Of a DNA stretch of 64,000 nucleotides, positions 36,064 to 45,448 are shown piece by piece. This stretch comes from CAJQQY01 sp964564545 (GTDB lineage: Bacteria > Bacteroidota > Bacteroidia > Chitinophagales > Saprospiraceae). The stretch spans positions 76,766-140,765 of the forward strand of contig CAZMBP010000147.1 in assembly GCA_964564545.1 (NCBI GenBank), given 5' to 3'. Position 1 is the first letter of the stretch; every line of letters begins with the position of its first letter. The position numbers and the translations under genes were made by a program. A model generated the notes under the pieces. That model saw only the letters and a list, made by a program, of their open reading frames with translations. It searched no databases and had not been told where the DNA came from.

Positions 36064-39000
36064 TTATTTAGAATAAACCTCTTCCGATTCCATTTCCATA
36101 ATCGCTCTTTCGACAGATTCTCGCTCTGGTTTTTTACCTGTCCAAAACCATTTAACTCCAACTTTAAAACTGTTCTTCACCGCCAACAAAAGGGGTAATA
36201 AAAACAAGGTCATAAATGTCGCATAAGCAATTCCATAGGCTACAGAAATTGCCATTGGAATTAAGAATTGAGCAGAAAAACTTTTTTCAAAAATCAACGG
36301 AGCCAGACCTGCAACAGTTGTAAGTGAGGTTAAAAATATGGCTCTAAAACGAGATCGTCCAGCTTCTACCATAGCCTTCCTATAAGGGACTCCATCCCGA
36401 AGAAGAAGGTTAAATTTCTCAATCAAAACCAGACCATCGTTGACCAGAATACCGATCAGAGCAACTATTCCTAATCCAGATAAAACATTTATACTTTGAC
36501 CATGAAACCAATGTCCCCAAGCCACTCCGACAAAACTAAATGGTATCAAAATAAACAGTAAAAGTGGTTGTCCATAAGACCTAAAAACAAAAGCGATAAC
36601 TGCATACATTAAAATTAAGACAATTGGTAAGACCTTACCCATAGCTGCACCGATCTTTGAAAATCCACGGTTTTGCCCCTCGTAAAGAGGAACTACTGTA
36701 GGATATTTTGCAGTTATTTCAGGCATGACTTTAGTTCTAATATCCGCTAAAATTTCAGGAGCAGAATCTTTTGCATCAGCCAAATCTGCTTCTACCCTAA
36801 TTTCTCTTCTTCCATCGAGGTGATTTATAACAACATCCCCACGTTCTATTTTATACGTTGCAATTTCCGCAAGTGGTACTCTATTTCCAGTAGGTGTTAC
36901 TATTCGCATTTTATCCAAATCAGTAATACTACTTCTATTGGTTCTATCATATCTCACCCAAACTCGGATCTCATCACGTCCTCTTTGAAATCGTTGAACT
37001 GATGCTCCAAAGAATCCTGAACGTACCTGAGACATCACTCCATTTAAAGTCAATCCTAACAAGTAAGCATTTTCTTTAAGTTCAATTTTAACTTCCTTGA
37101 TACCTGCTGGATCATTATCAATAACATCAGCAAGTCTTGGATTATCTCTAAATGCAGATTTCAAATCACGCTTGGCTTGTTTTAATTCTCCAATATTATT
37201 GCCGACTAAAGAAACAGAAACTGGTTTTCCACCAAATTGATTTCCAGATCCAAAAACAATACTTTCTGCATCGTAAATTGGTCCAACCTTTTCACGAATT
37301 GCATTGGATACCACGGAGGAACGAACATCTCGTTTTTCCCCTGCTAATAAATTTAAAGTCAAGGAAGCATTAGAGGAACCCGGCCCTAATCGACGAACAG
37401 AATTTTCAATTACCGGTAGATTTCCAGTTTGGTTTTCAGTTAATTCTTTATTGGCTTCCCAAGCCGCTTCTTCAATAACTGTTATTAGTGAATCAGTAAT
37501 ATTTTCACTTGTACCTTGCGGCATTTTTAAAGTAATGGCAACTCTGTCGGAAGCAATATTTGGGAAAAATGTCATTCGAATAACACCTCCTTGCATTGCG
37601 CCAATAGTGATCAGCAGTAATGCAATAGGAATCGCAAAACCAAAAACTTTATAATTTAAAATAAACCTTAAAAACGGTACATATAAATTATCTCTAATCC
37701 AAGTGATTCCTTTATCTGCCCAAACATTTAAAATAAATGGTTTGGCGTTTTTATCCAAAGCTCTTGAATGAGCCAAGTGAGCAGGTAAAATTAAAAAGGC
37801 TTCGATAAGAGAAATAAGTAAAATAATCCCAACCACTTTTGCGATTTGTCCAAAGAAAGAACCAATTCTTTCAGGTAGAAAAATAAAAGTAGAGAACGCA
37901 ATAATGGTAGTCAAAATGGCTGCTATAATTGGCGGGAATACTTGCATCGTTCCATCAATGGCGGCTTGTACTTTTGATTTTCCTTTTTCATATTGATCAT
38001 AAATATTTTCAGCGATAACAATTCCATCATCTACCAAAATACCAATCACGATGATCATTCCGAACAAGGAAATCACATTGATCGTCATAAAACTTGGAGC
38101 AAAAATAAAAAGTCCCAAAAACGAAAATGGTAATCCAATCGCCACCCAAAAAGCAATACTAGGTTTTAGAAAAATGGATAGAAATACAAGTACTAAAAGA
38201 ATTCCAATCAATCCATTATCCACCAAAAGTTTTTGTCGTGCATTCAAGGCAACTGACGAATCATTACTTATACTTAATTTTAAAACATCATTTTTTTGAT
38301 TAAAACCTATTATGTATTCTTTGATTTTTTCAGTTGCATATAGTAGGTCTTCACTATTGGTTGTACTTATTGAAATCTGAACTGCAGAGTTTCCATTGAA
38401 ATTTACTCGGTCAGGAACTTCAGACCATTTATCTCGAACTTCAGCTACATCTCGAAGTCTTACAATTTGTCCTGATGGACTTGCTTTTACAACAATGAAA
38501 TCTAACTCACTCCCAAAGTAAGATCTATTTTTAGCTCTAATTAGATACTCTTCCGTTTCGGTTTTGATATTTCCACCAGTAGTAATAAGGTTCGAATTTC
38601 TGACCGCTGCTGCCACCTCCGCAAAAGTTAAATTGAAAGCAAGAAGATCATTTTCTCGAACTGCTATTTCGATTTCCTCATCAGGAAAACCACTCACTTC
38701 TATCTGTGAAATATTTGGAATCGCTCGAATGTCATCTTCCACTCTTCGAGTTACATCCTTCAAAGTCTTTAAAGGAACTCCATCACCGCTGACGGTAAAA
38801 GTGATTGCAGGATTAATATTTTCTTGCTTGGAAATTACTGGCGGTTCCATGTCGACAGGAAAAGAAGGAACTCGATCTACCGCATTTTTTACATTCGCAA
38901 GAATGACATCAATATCTGCTCCTTCCTCAATTTCCACCGTTATCCTTGCACTATTTTCTTGCGAAGCAGAAGTAACTCTATCAATATTAACTAGCCCTCT

Positions 39001-39216
39001 AAGGTTATCTTCAATTTTTAAAACAACACCCTCTTCTATCTCAGCGGGTGATGCTCCAGGGTAAACTATATTGATAAAAATAAGTTTGGAATCATCAAGA
39101 GGAAAAAATGATGATTTAGTTTCTTGTAAACCAAGGTATCCAAAAATAGCCACAGAAATCATAATGACATTTACGGCAACTGGATATTTTATAAAAAAGG
39201 AAAGAAAGTTTTTCAT
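36064..39216 (-). CDS. RND (AcrB/HAE1-type) efflux transporter
   Basis: A 1050-aa inner-membrane proton-driven pump. FIKYPVAVNVIMISVAIFG is the first helix. Duplicated porter domains and helix bundles follow, with GIVVIGILVDDGIVIAENI-type TM4 text (the two Asp of the proton relay) and a second-half counterpart GLGIVALIGILVNDGLVLIEKF. The substrate class (drug, solvent or lipid-like) cannot be read from the sequence; metal-RND is disfavoured because the proton-relay DD is of the HAE type. It is the middle gene of a MarR-MFP-RND-TolC operon. Confidence 0.94.
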   Translation of the reverse strand: MKNFLSFFIKYPVAVNVIMISVAIFGYLGLQETKSSFFPLDDSKLIFINIVYPGASPAEIEEGVVLKIEDNLRGLVNIDRVTSASQENSARITVEIEEGADIDVILANVKNAVDRVPSFPVDMEPPVISKQENINPAITFTVSGDGVPLKTLKDVTRRVEDDIRAIPNISQIEVSGFPDEEIEIAVRENDLLAFNLTFAEVAAAVRNSNLITTGGNIKTETEEYLIRAKNRSYFGSELDFIVVKASPSGQIVRLRDVAEVRDKWSEVPDRVNFNGNSAVQISISTTNSEDLLYATEKIKEYIIGFNQKNDVLKLSISNDSSVALNARQKLLVDNGLIGILLVLVFLSIFLKPSIAFWVAIGLPFSFLGLFIFAPSFMTINVISLFGMIIVIGILVDDGIVIAENIYDQYEKGKSKVQAAIDGTMQVFPPIIAAILTTIIAFSTFIFLPERIGSFFGQIAKVVGIILLISLIEAFLILPAHLAHSRALDKNAKPFILNVWADKGITWIRDNLYVPFLRFILNYKVFGFAIPIALLLITIGAMQGGVIRMTFFPNIASDRVAITLKMPQGTSENITDSLITVIEEAAWEANKELTENQTGNLPVIENSVRRLGPGSSNASLTLNLLAGEKRDVRSSVVSNAIREKVGPIYDAESIVFGSGNQFGGKPVSVSLVGNNIGELKQAKRDLKSAFRDNPRLADVIDNDPAGIKEVKIELKENAYLLGLTLNGVMSQVRSGFFGASVQRFQRGRDEIRVWVRYDRTNRSSITDLDKMRIVTPTGNRVPLAEIATYKIERGDVVINHLDGRREIRVEADLADAKDSAPEILADIRTKVMPEITAKYPTVVPLYEGQNRGFSKIGAAMGKVLPIVLILMYAVIAFVFRSYGQPLLLFILIPFSFVGVAWGHWFHGQSINVLSGLGIVALIGILVNDGLVLIEKFNLLLRDGVPYRKAMVEAGRSRFRAIFLTSLTTVAGLAPLIFEKSFSAQFLIPMAISVAYGIAYATFMTLFLLPLLLAVKNSFKVGVKWFWTGKKPERESVERAIMEMESEEVYSK

Positions 39217-39239
39217 ATTTGAATTTAAATTTGTTCCCC

Positions 39240-39264
39240 TGTGGAGACAAACCTTGTCTCTACA
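39240..39264 (-). promoter_or_regulatory. Intercistronic hairpin between MFP and RND genes
   Basis: Stem TGTGGAGACAA / TTGTCTCTACA with one G-U pair and a 3-nt loop, in the 71-bp gap of the pump operon. No T-tract follows, so it is more likely an RNA-processing or stability element than a terminator. Confidence 0.4.
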
Positions 39265-39287
39265 GAAAATAGGATAACAACCCAGTT

Positions 39288-40397
39288 TTATTTTTGAAAA
39301 CGCTTAACTGTCATTCCATCATAAGCCCCAGGAAGCATTCTGTCTAATATTTCAGTTCCATCAGCAAGCCCTCGAACTACGACTGTTTTTTCCGTAAAAT
39401 GCACAGCTTCTATTTCTTTTAATCTTAAATTTTCACCCTCCAAAACGAAAAGCTTATTATTGTCAGTAAGTAATTTCCGAGATACTTCAAATGTATTTTC
39501 CTCATTTTTTGCTGTCAAATCTGCTTCTAAATACATCCCTTCTCTTAGCCCTTTTCCACTCACTCGAATGAACGCTTGAATGGTCTGGGTATTTGGGTCA
39601 ATGAGACTATTGAGACGGTTAACTTTTCCTTTCCAAGTTTTGGTTCGTTCAATATTATTAAGGTTAACCGAGTTTCCAACTTTTAGCAAATCAGCATAGC
39701 TTGAATTTACAGCTACCTCCAATTCATAAATATTTGTATTGATAAATTCTCCTAACTTTTGTCCTGCCCGTACCAAAGCACCTTTGTTAATATTAGCTTG
39801 AGTAAGCACTCCACTAAAGGGTGCATAAATTGTATATTTTGTAAGTCGCTCTTCTAAATTTTTAATGTTGTACCAAGTCGAGTTGATATTCCTTCCAGCA
39901 ATGAATAATTTTTCCTTGTCAGATGAAGGAGTAGGAAGCGGTTTGACCATTTCTTCTACATCAAACGTATTTATATAGTCTTGCCATTTTTGAAAAGAGT
40001 CAGGATAGTCAAACCGTAAATCTGGAAGTAAAGCAATAATTTGGTTATAAAGATTACTTTTTTGAGCCCTCATGTTAGCTCGAAATTCATCACTATTGAG
40101 TCGCAATAAAACTGCCCCTTTTTTATAATATACCCCAGGCTTAAATTGGTTGGAGCTGTAATCAAATATTCCTTGCACTTCCGAAAAAATCTCAATACGA
40201 TCTCTTGCTGCTAGATTTCCGCTTGCTGTAACCGTAATTGGAGAATCTCCATTTTTTACAATTTGCGTAAAAACTGAAGGAATGGCTCGGACTTCTTTTT
40301 CACGAACCGGTTTTTCAATGGATGCCATTTTTTGCATTCCGAAAAATCCGATCGCAATTATTAAAATTCCGATTGCGCTGATGATGACTTGTCTCAT
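39288..40397 (-). CDS. RND efflux periplasmic adaptor (membrane fusion protein)
   Basis: A 369-aa HlyD/AcrA-type adaptor. One N-terminal membrane helix (VIISAIGILIIAIGFFGMQ) is followed by a lipoyl half (TVTASGNLAARDRIEIFSEVQG), a helical hairpin (about 100-180), the second lipoyl half (YTIYAPFSGVLTQANINKGALV) and the beta-barrel and membrane-proximal domains. It joins the RND pump to TolC in the periplasm. It follows the MarR gene by 90 bp on the same strand. Confidence 0.92.
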   Translation of the reverse strand: MRQVIISAIGILIIAIGFFGMQKMASIEKPVREKEVRAIPSVFTQIVKNGDSPITVTASGNLAARDRIEIFSEVQGIFDYSSNQFKPGVYYKKGAVLLRLNSDEFRANMRAQKSNLYNQIIALLPDLRFDYPDSFQKWQDYINTFDVEEMVKPLPTPSSDKEKLFIAGRNINSTWYNIKNLEERLTKYTIYAPFSGVLTQANINKGALVRAGQKLGEFINTNIYELEVAVNSSYADLLKVGNSVNLNNIERTKTWKGKVNRLNSLIDPNTQTIQAFIRVSGKGLREGMYLEADLTAKNEENTFEVSRKLLTDNNKLFVLEGENLRLKEIEAVHFTEKTVVVRGLADGTEILDRMLPGAYDGMTVKRFQK

Positions 40398-40486
40398 AAT
40401 TGGTAATTAAATATATATGTAAAATTGAAAACAGGTAATGTACCTCGGTTAATTTTGCTTAATTAAGTTGCACTTACAACTTTTGA

Positions 40487-40939
40487 TTATTTTGAAATAT
40501 TATTTTGTATTTTTTCCAAAACAGAAATTATAGTTTTTATTTCCGTTTTAGTTAATCCTTCTTTCACCTTTGCCTCACATTCATCTAAAACAGGTTTTAA
40601 TTTTTCAAAGACGCACCTTCCTTGTTTGGTCAAATAAATTCGATTGACACGTTTGTCTTCGGTAGATGGAATTCGAGCAACTAGGTTTTTTTTCTCCGCA
40701 GTATTCACTAAACGAGCTAAAGATCCTTTATTTCTCTCGGTAATAAAGGCTAAATCCTTTTGCTTCATTCCATCTTCATGGTATAACTGTGCTATCAAAA
40801 TGAATTGCTCATGGGTTAAATCAAACCCATGTTCTGAGAAATTAATTTTCATATACATTCTAAGCATCTTACTTGTTTTACCAAGCCGAGGCATTAAAGA
40901 ATCTTCAGGGAAATTTATTTTTAAAAAATTGTCTACCAT
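40487..40939 (-). CDS. MarR-family transcriptional regulator
   Basis: A 150-aa winged-helix regulator. DLTHEQFILIAQLYHEDGMKQ leads into the recognition helix region (ERNKGSLARLVNTAEKKNLV) and the wing (PSTEDKRVNRIYLTKQG). ATG 40939 (MVDNFLKINFP) is preferred to the TTG at 40987. It is the first gene of the efflux operon and presumably represses it, with release on binding an exported compound. This is typical for the family but not shown here. Confidence 0.88.
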   Translation of the reverse strand: MVDNFLKINFPEDSLMPRLGKTSKMLRMYMKINFSEHGFDLTHEQFILIAQLYHEDGMKQKDLAFITERNKGSLARLVNTAEKKNLVARIPSTEDKRVNRIYLTKQGRCVFEKLKPVLDECEAKVKEGLTKTEIKTIISVLEKIQNNISK

Positions 40940-41213
40940 AATATATCCAACAGTAACACACAATTTGAAAAAAGGTTCATAGTGCAACTAATTTTGTATT
41001 ATCGCGCAAAAATGGACATAAATTTGATTTTCTCTCTAAGAATTTGCTATGAAATTTCTTGAATGAAAAAAAATAGGAATTGGTGACAAACATCATTAAA
41101 ACGAATCCTGATTTTTTCCATATTTGAGGTTTGAAAAAATTCTTTATTTATTATCATTACTTTAATCAATCCTAACAATTGATTACCTTAGTTTTTAAAT
41201 AACTATAAACAAA

Positions 41214-42062
41214 ATGAAATTTAAACAAGAGCATTTATTAAATGCAAAGACTCGAGATGACTTAATTGCTATTGCAAAAAAAAATAAAATCCCCATTGAA
41301 AAAACGCTAAAAAAATTAAAATACGAAGCTGAATTAGAACTACTCCAATCTGAATTTGTCAATCTTCAAAAATGGATTCAGAAAAACAAAATGAGAGTAG
41401 CTGTAATTTTTGAAGGAAGAGATGCTGCTGGAAAGGGAGGTTCTATCAAACGATTCAAAGAACATTTAAATCCTCGTTCGCATAGAGTGGTAGCTTTAAC
41501 CAAACCTACTGAAGTTGAAAGGGGACAATGGTACTTTAGAAGATACATAAAAGTATTACCCAACGCTGGTGAAATAGTTTTCTTTGATAGAAGTTGGTAT
41601 AATCGTGCGGTAGTCGAACCTGTTATGGGTTTTTGTACACAAGACCAATACAAAAAATTTATTCATCAAGTTCCTGAGTTCGAACATCTTCTTTATGAAG
41701 ACAATCTTATCATTATTAAATTCTGGTTTTCCATTTCACAGGCTGAACAAAAAAAGAGATTTGATGCTAGGTTAAGCAATCCTTTAAAGCGTTGGAAATT
41801 TAGTCCAGTCGATATGAAAGGTCAAGAAATGTGGGATGATTATACTTACTATAAAGAACAAATGTTCAGTAAAACTCATACCAATTTCAGTCCTTGGATT
41901 ATTGTAAAAACTAATGATAAAAAAACAGCAAGACTGGAAAGTATGAGGTATGTTTTATCTCAATTTGATTACGATGGAAAAGGTGAATCCAATATTGAAC
42001 TCCTACCCGACCCCAATGTAATCATGCGTTATCACAGAAGTGTTGTACAAATAGACATTTAA
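41214..42062 (+). CDS. ppk2: Polyphosphate kinase 2, class I-like (tandem copy 1)
   Basis: The protein has 282 aa. Walker A FEGRDAAGKGGSI, then KRFKEHLNPRSHRVVAL, the lid EVERGQWYFRRYIKVLP, and Walker B EIVFFDRSWYNRAVVEPVMGFC: the standard class I PPK2 series (NDP phosphorylation with polyphosphate). The N-terminal helical arm is longer than in the enzyme at 556-1308. It precedes the second copy by 6 bp and is divergent from the marR efflux operon. Confidence 0.93.
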   Translation: MKFKQEHLLNAKTRDDLIAIAKKNKIPIEKTLKKLKYEAELELLQSEFVNLQKWIQKNKMRVAVIFEGRDAAGKGGSIKRFKEHLNPRSHRVVALTKPTEVERGQWYFRRYIKVLPNAGEIVFFDRSWYNRAVVEPVMGFCTQDQYKKFIHQVPEFEHLLYEDNLIIIKFWFSISQAEQKKRFDARLSNPLKRWKFSPVDMKGQEMWDDYTYYKEQMFSKTHTNFSPWIIVKTNDKKTARLESMRYVLSQFDYDGKGESNIELLPDPNVIMRYHRSVVQIDI

Positions 42063-42068
42063 AAAATT

Positions 42069-42842
42069 ATGAATCAAATAAAATTATCAAAAGAAGACAT
42101 TGATCTTCTACATACTAAAATTGGTTTGCATTCTCTATTAAAAAATAAGCGAACTAATGTACTTAAGGCATTACAGGAAACCAAAAACATAATGGAGCTA
42201 AAGAAAAAACAAGAGGATTTAATTAAGCTTCAAAATTGGGTGATCAAAAATGATAAAAAAGTAGTTGTACTTTTTGAGGGTAGAGATGCTGCTGGAAAAA
42301 GCGGTGCTCTTCGAAGAATAACCGAATATATCAACCCTCGTCATTTTAGAATTGTTGCCTTAAACGTTCCTACTGAAGATGAAAGAAAACAATGGTTTTT
42401 CCAAAGATATATTAATCAATTACCTAAGCCTGGAGAGATTGTCTTTTTTGACAGAAGTTGGTATAACCGAGCTGTCATAGAACCTGTCAATAATTTTTGT
42501 ACTGAAAAAGAGTATAAGGTTTTTATGTCACAGGTGAATGAATTTGAAAAAATGCTCATTCAATCAGATACCTACTTAATCAAGTTTTATTTTTCCATCA
42601 ATAAATCAGTTCAAGCAAAACGATTTAAGGAAATTAAAAACAATCCTTTGAAAAAATGGAAAATGACTAAGCTGGATGAAAAAGCTCAAGCCTTATGGGA
42701 TGATTACAGTTTTTATAAAAAGAAAATGTTTAATGAAACTGACTCAAAACATGCTCCTTGGACAATCATCGATGCGAATCAGAAATTTAAAGCAAGATTG
42801 AATGCAATTTCACATATTCTAAAAAGCATTCCTTACGAGTAG
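42069..42842 (+). CDS. ppk2: Polyphosphate kinase 2, class I-like (tandem copy 2)
   Basis: A 257-aa close homologue of the preceding gene: FEGRDAAGKSGAL, RRITEYINPRHFRIVAL, EDERKQWFFQRYINQLP and EIVFFDRSWYNRAVIEP. The P-loop Gly after GK is Ser here (GKSGA), and the N-terminus is shorter. Both keep all catalytic residues, so they probably form a two-gene operon from tandem duplication with some divergence, perhaps to different nucleotide preference or hetero-oligomers. Confidence 0.93.
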   Translation: MNQIKLSKEDIDLLHTKIGLHSLLKNKRTNVLKALQETKNIMELKKKQEDLIKLQNWVIKNDKKVVVLFEGRDAAGKSGALRRITEYINPRHFRIVALNVPTEDERKQWFFQRYINQLPKPGEIVFFDRSWYNRAVIEPVNNFCTEKEYKVFMSQVNEFEKMLIQSDTYLIKFYFSINKSVQAKRFKEIKNNPLKKWKMTKLDEKAQALWDDYSFYKKKMFNETDSKHAPWTIIDANQKFKARLNAISHILKSIPYE

Positions 42843-42864
42843 TGATTGATATAAAATATTCTTT

Positions 42865-42897
42865 ACTCCCAAGGAGACTTGAAGTGGCCTTGGGAGT
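42865..42897 (+). terminator. Hairpin terminator after the PPK2 pair
   Basis: Perfect 10-bp stem ACTCCCAAGG / CCTTGGGAGT followed by AATTTAAG. The weak U-tract makes it moderate in confidence. Confidence 0.55.
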
Positions 42898-42915
42898 AAT
42901 TTAAGTTCTTAATTA

Positions 42916-43329
42916 ATGAAAGTTTTTTATTCAAAAATCGGATTGGAGCTAGTTGGTTTCTTAGTCTTAATTTATGGTACGGTAGGTTATCTAGTCCTCC
43001 AAGATGGATTCAATTTATTTGCTATTTCAATCTTGGCTATTCCAATTATTTTCACAGTTTATTTGTTCGTCTCTATTCAATATATAATTGAAGGAAATAA
43101 TCTAAATGTGAAAGCTGGGTTCTTAATTAATGAAAATATTGATATCAAAAAGATTAGCAAAATTACCGAAACCAATAATCCACTAAGTTCTCCAGCAGCC
43201 TCTCTTGATCGATGGCAAATTTCATATAACAAAAGTAATAGCATCATAATCTCCCCTAAAAAGAAACAAGAATTTATTGATCATTTGCTTTCAATCAATC
43301 CTGCTATTGAAGTTATTTATAAAAAATAA
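42916..43329 (+). CDS. PH-domain membrane protein
   Basis: A 137-aa protein with two membrane helices (LVGFLVLIYGTVGYLVL; ISILAIPIIFTVYLFVSI) followed by a bacterial PH-like domain. YIIEGNNLNVKAGFL, SSPAASLDRWQISY and IIISPKKKQEFIDHLLSINP are the typical strand and helix series of the YyaB-type PH family. Role unknown. It ends 1 bp before the convergent PON-like gene. Confidence 0.8.
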   Translation: MKVFYSKIGLELVGFLVLIYGTVGYLVLQDGFNLFAISILAIPIIFTVYLFVSIQYIIEGNNLNVKAGFLINENIDIKKISKITETNNPLSSPAASLDRWQISYNKSNSIIISPKKKQEFIDHLLSINPAIEVIYKK

Positions 43330-43330
43330 T

Positions 43331-44386
43331 TTACTGGCGCTTCAATATCAAGAAATGCTTATCCATCACATTCCCTACAAAAATTAAATCTTCATACGTT
43401 GGTGCAACCGTAGATGCCGACATATTTGATCCATCATCTTCATAAATTTTTTCGATAGTGTAATCTCCTTTTCCTCGATAATCAATAGTAATAATTTCGG
43501 AAGGAGAAATTTCTTTTTTCCCTTTAGCATACTCTCCAAAATGAATCAGATTAGGATGACAGCCAATCCAAAGTTTTCCATCTTCTCCAAATTCAATATT
43601 ATCTACTCCTGTCCCGCAAGGAATATCTTCGATAAAAGTCAAATCACCATTTGCTTCTGCTTTGTAAACTTTCACTAAAAAATCTCTCGGTGAAGCAACG
43701 TATAACAATGCTCTTACAGGATCATAATTTATACCATTTGCATAAGCTATTCCTGATGCCACTTCTCTAAAATTTTCTCCATCATAATAAATCACATTGG
43801 ATGCTCTAAGCCCAATATAGTCTTCTGCTAACTTTCCATATCCACTTTTATATCCATGATCATTGGAAAAATAAAACCGTTCCTGATCTATCGCTACAAT
43901 ATCATTTGGACTAAATATCATATCGTCGACATAAATTGGAGCTGAACTTAATTGCCCATTTTCCAAAATAAAACTCTCAATCATATGCACTTCTTCATCC
44001 GGATGATTGATAGCGTAAATTTTATATTTAGCAGAATCTAGTTTTATCATCGAAATGCCATGGGGGTAAAATGGCGTAGAAGCATTTTCGGAATTGGTCA
44101 ATAATTTGGGAGGAGACAATGGATTTTTTAAATCCAAATAATATAATCCTCCTTGTTGTGTTTTACCATCTCTCCGACCAGCTCGATCATCTGAAGAAAT
44201 AATCATAAAATGATCCTCCCTATTTAGTTGCATATCTTCCGCTCCAGGAATCTGGACTTTCATCAATATCTCACCCGCAAATTCATTTTTTATTTCCCGA
44301 AAAAAACCCGTAGTGTAAAACGTATACAAAACAAACAAGGCCAACACTCCTAATAATCCAAAAACAACTTTCAATACTCTTTTCAT
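43331..44386 (-). CDS. Paraoxonase/arylesterase (PON)-like six-bladed propeller hydrolase
   Basis: A 351-aa protein with an N-terminal anchor (VVFGLLGVLALFVLYTFY). Blade motifs match PON enzymes: PHGISMI, FSPNDIVAIDQERFYFSNDHGYK (Asn/Asp calcium ligands), IAYANGINYD, and GVDNIEFGEDGKLWIGCHPN. PON enzymes hydrolyse lactones and aryl esters with calcium; some quench acyl-homoserine lactones. Location is likely periplasmic and membrane-tethered. SMP-30-type gluconolactonase is the alternative, but SPNDIV and the GCHPN element favour PON. Confidence 0.85.
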   Translation of the reverse strand: MKRVLKVVFGLLGVLALFVLYTFYTTGFFREIKNEFAGEILMKVQIPGAEDMQLNREDHFMIISSDDRAGRRDGKTQQGGLYYLDLKNPLSPPKLLTNSENASTPFYPHGISMIKLDSAKYKIYAINHPDEEVHMIESFILENGQLSSAPIYVDDMIFSPNDIVAIDQERFYFSNDHGYKSGYGKLAEDYIGLRASNVIYYDGENFREVASGIAYANGINYDPVRALLYVASPRDFLVKVYKAEANGDLTFIEDIPCGTGVDNIEFGEDGKLWIGCHPNLIHFGEYAKGKKEISPSEIITIDYRGKGDYTIEKIYEDDGSNMSASTVAPTYEDLIFVGNVMDKHFLILKRQ

Positions 44387-44557
44387 TTTTTCTTTTTAAA
44401 GTTAAAAAATCTAACTGTGGTAAAGTTAACCAATAACCAAATAATCCACTTTTCGACGAATGGTGAAATTAATTAATATTTATTTACGTTGTATTGGATA
44501 ATTTAAAGAAATTGCCTTCTTTTGGTGGATAAACTTTTAACTAAAACCTAACTACAC

Positions 44558-45289
44558 ATGGGAAACTTATTTGATGGTCTTTTTTTATACGAAGTAATTT
44601 TAATGCTTTTAGGCTCAGTTTTATTTGGCGTCGTTATTTTTTTGATGGTAAAAAATAAGGAATTAAATAAAAACCATTTAATGGGAATTGGATTGGCGAT
44701 TGTAATGATTGCATTTCCTAGTATTAAATCATTTTCAATTTCAGATGGAATTATTAATATCGAAAGAGATTTAGAGGAATTAAAAGAAAATCCCAATGAT
44801 AAAACTATTGAGAAATCTCTGGAGCAAGATTTAGGTTCAATTGGTGACCGGCCAATTAACAGTCCTGAAAGATTGACAACTTTAAGTGAAGCAAACTTAG
44901 AATTAGGAAAAAAAGAAAAAGCAGTAACTCTAGCTAAGGAAGCTTTAGAGAAAGAGCCTCAAAACTTGCAAGCTGCCGAAGTGGTTAAGGTTATAGAATT
45001 GGATAAAAAAATTGAAAAAGTTAAATCGAACCCAAATGATCAAAAGGCCAAAGAGGAACTCAAAGCAGATATCAAAAAACTGAAAGAAATTCCAACAACA
45101 AGTGGCAGAAGAACAAGTCATATAGCTCAAGGTTATGAAGCTCTTGGAGATGAAGTAATGGCTAAAGCATATGTGGATTCTACAAAAGTGTATCAACCAA
45201 AACACCCTTTTATAAAAAAATATGAAAATAAAAAGCCTTTGATTCCAAGCGATGAGAAAAATAGTACAAAAGAAGACTCAAGGGAATAA
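44558..45289 (+). CDS. Membrane protein with TPR-like cytoplasmic domain
   Basis: A 243-aa protein. Two N-terminal membrane helices (VILMLLGSVLFGVVIFLMV; LMGIGLAIVMIAFPSI) are followed by a helical domain with TPR-like pairs (LTTLSEANLELGKKEKAVTLAKEAL; TSHIAQGYEALGDEVMAKAY). The C-terminus is short and charged. No enzyme motif. It lies immediately upstream of the CHAT-lipase gene, but a strong terminator separates the two, so a shared function is only a possibility. Confidence 0.65.
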   Translation: MGNLFDGLFLYEVILMLLGSVLFGVVIFLMVKNKELNKNHLMGIGLAIVMIAFPSIKSFSISDGIINIERDLEELKENPNDKTIEKSLEQDLGSIGDRPINSPERLTTLSEANLELGKKEKAVTLAKEALEKEPQNLQAAEVVKVIELDKKIEKVKSNPNDQKAKEELKADIKKLKEIPTTSGRRTSHIAQGYEALGDEVMAKAYVDSTKVYQPKHPFIKKYENKKPLIPSDEKNSTKEDSRE

Positions 45290-45320
45290 ACTAATAAAAA
45301 TTAAAAAAAAGATATATTTA

Positions 45321-45357
45321 AAAAAAGGTGTAAATCTGAAGGGTTTACACCTTTTTT
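45321..45357 (+). terminator. Intrinsic terminator upstream of the CHAT gene
   Basis: A6-GGTGTAAA / TTTACACC-T6 with an 8- to 9-nt loop. It separates the membrane/TPR gene from the CHAT gene. Confidence 0.85.
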
Positions 45358-45448
45358 ATTTTTAACTTTAGGCTCATCAATTTCATCTTTCCCAACAAGT
45401 TTAACAATACATTTACATTTTTTTTCAAATCTTCAATAAACCAAAAAG

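Noticed and set aside
37304..37654. 116-codon plus-strand ORF antisense to the RND transporter gene
   Set aside because: Shadow frame of a strongly conserved transporter; no independent coding signal.
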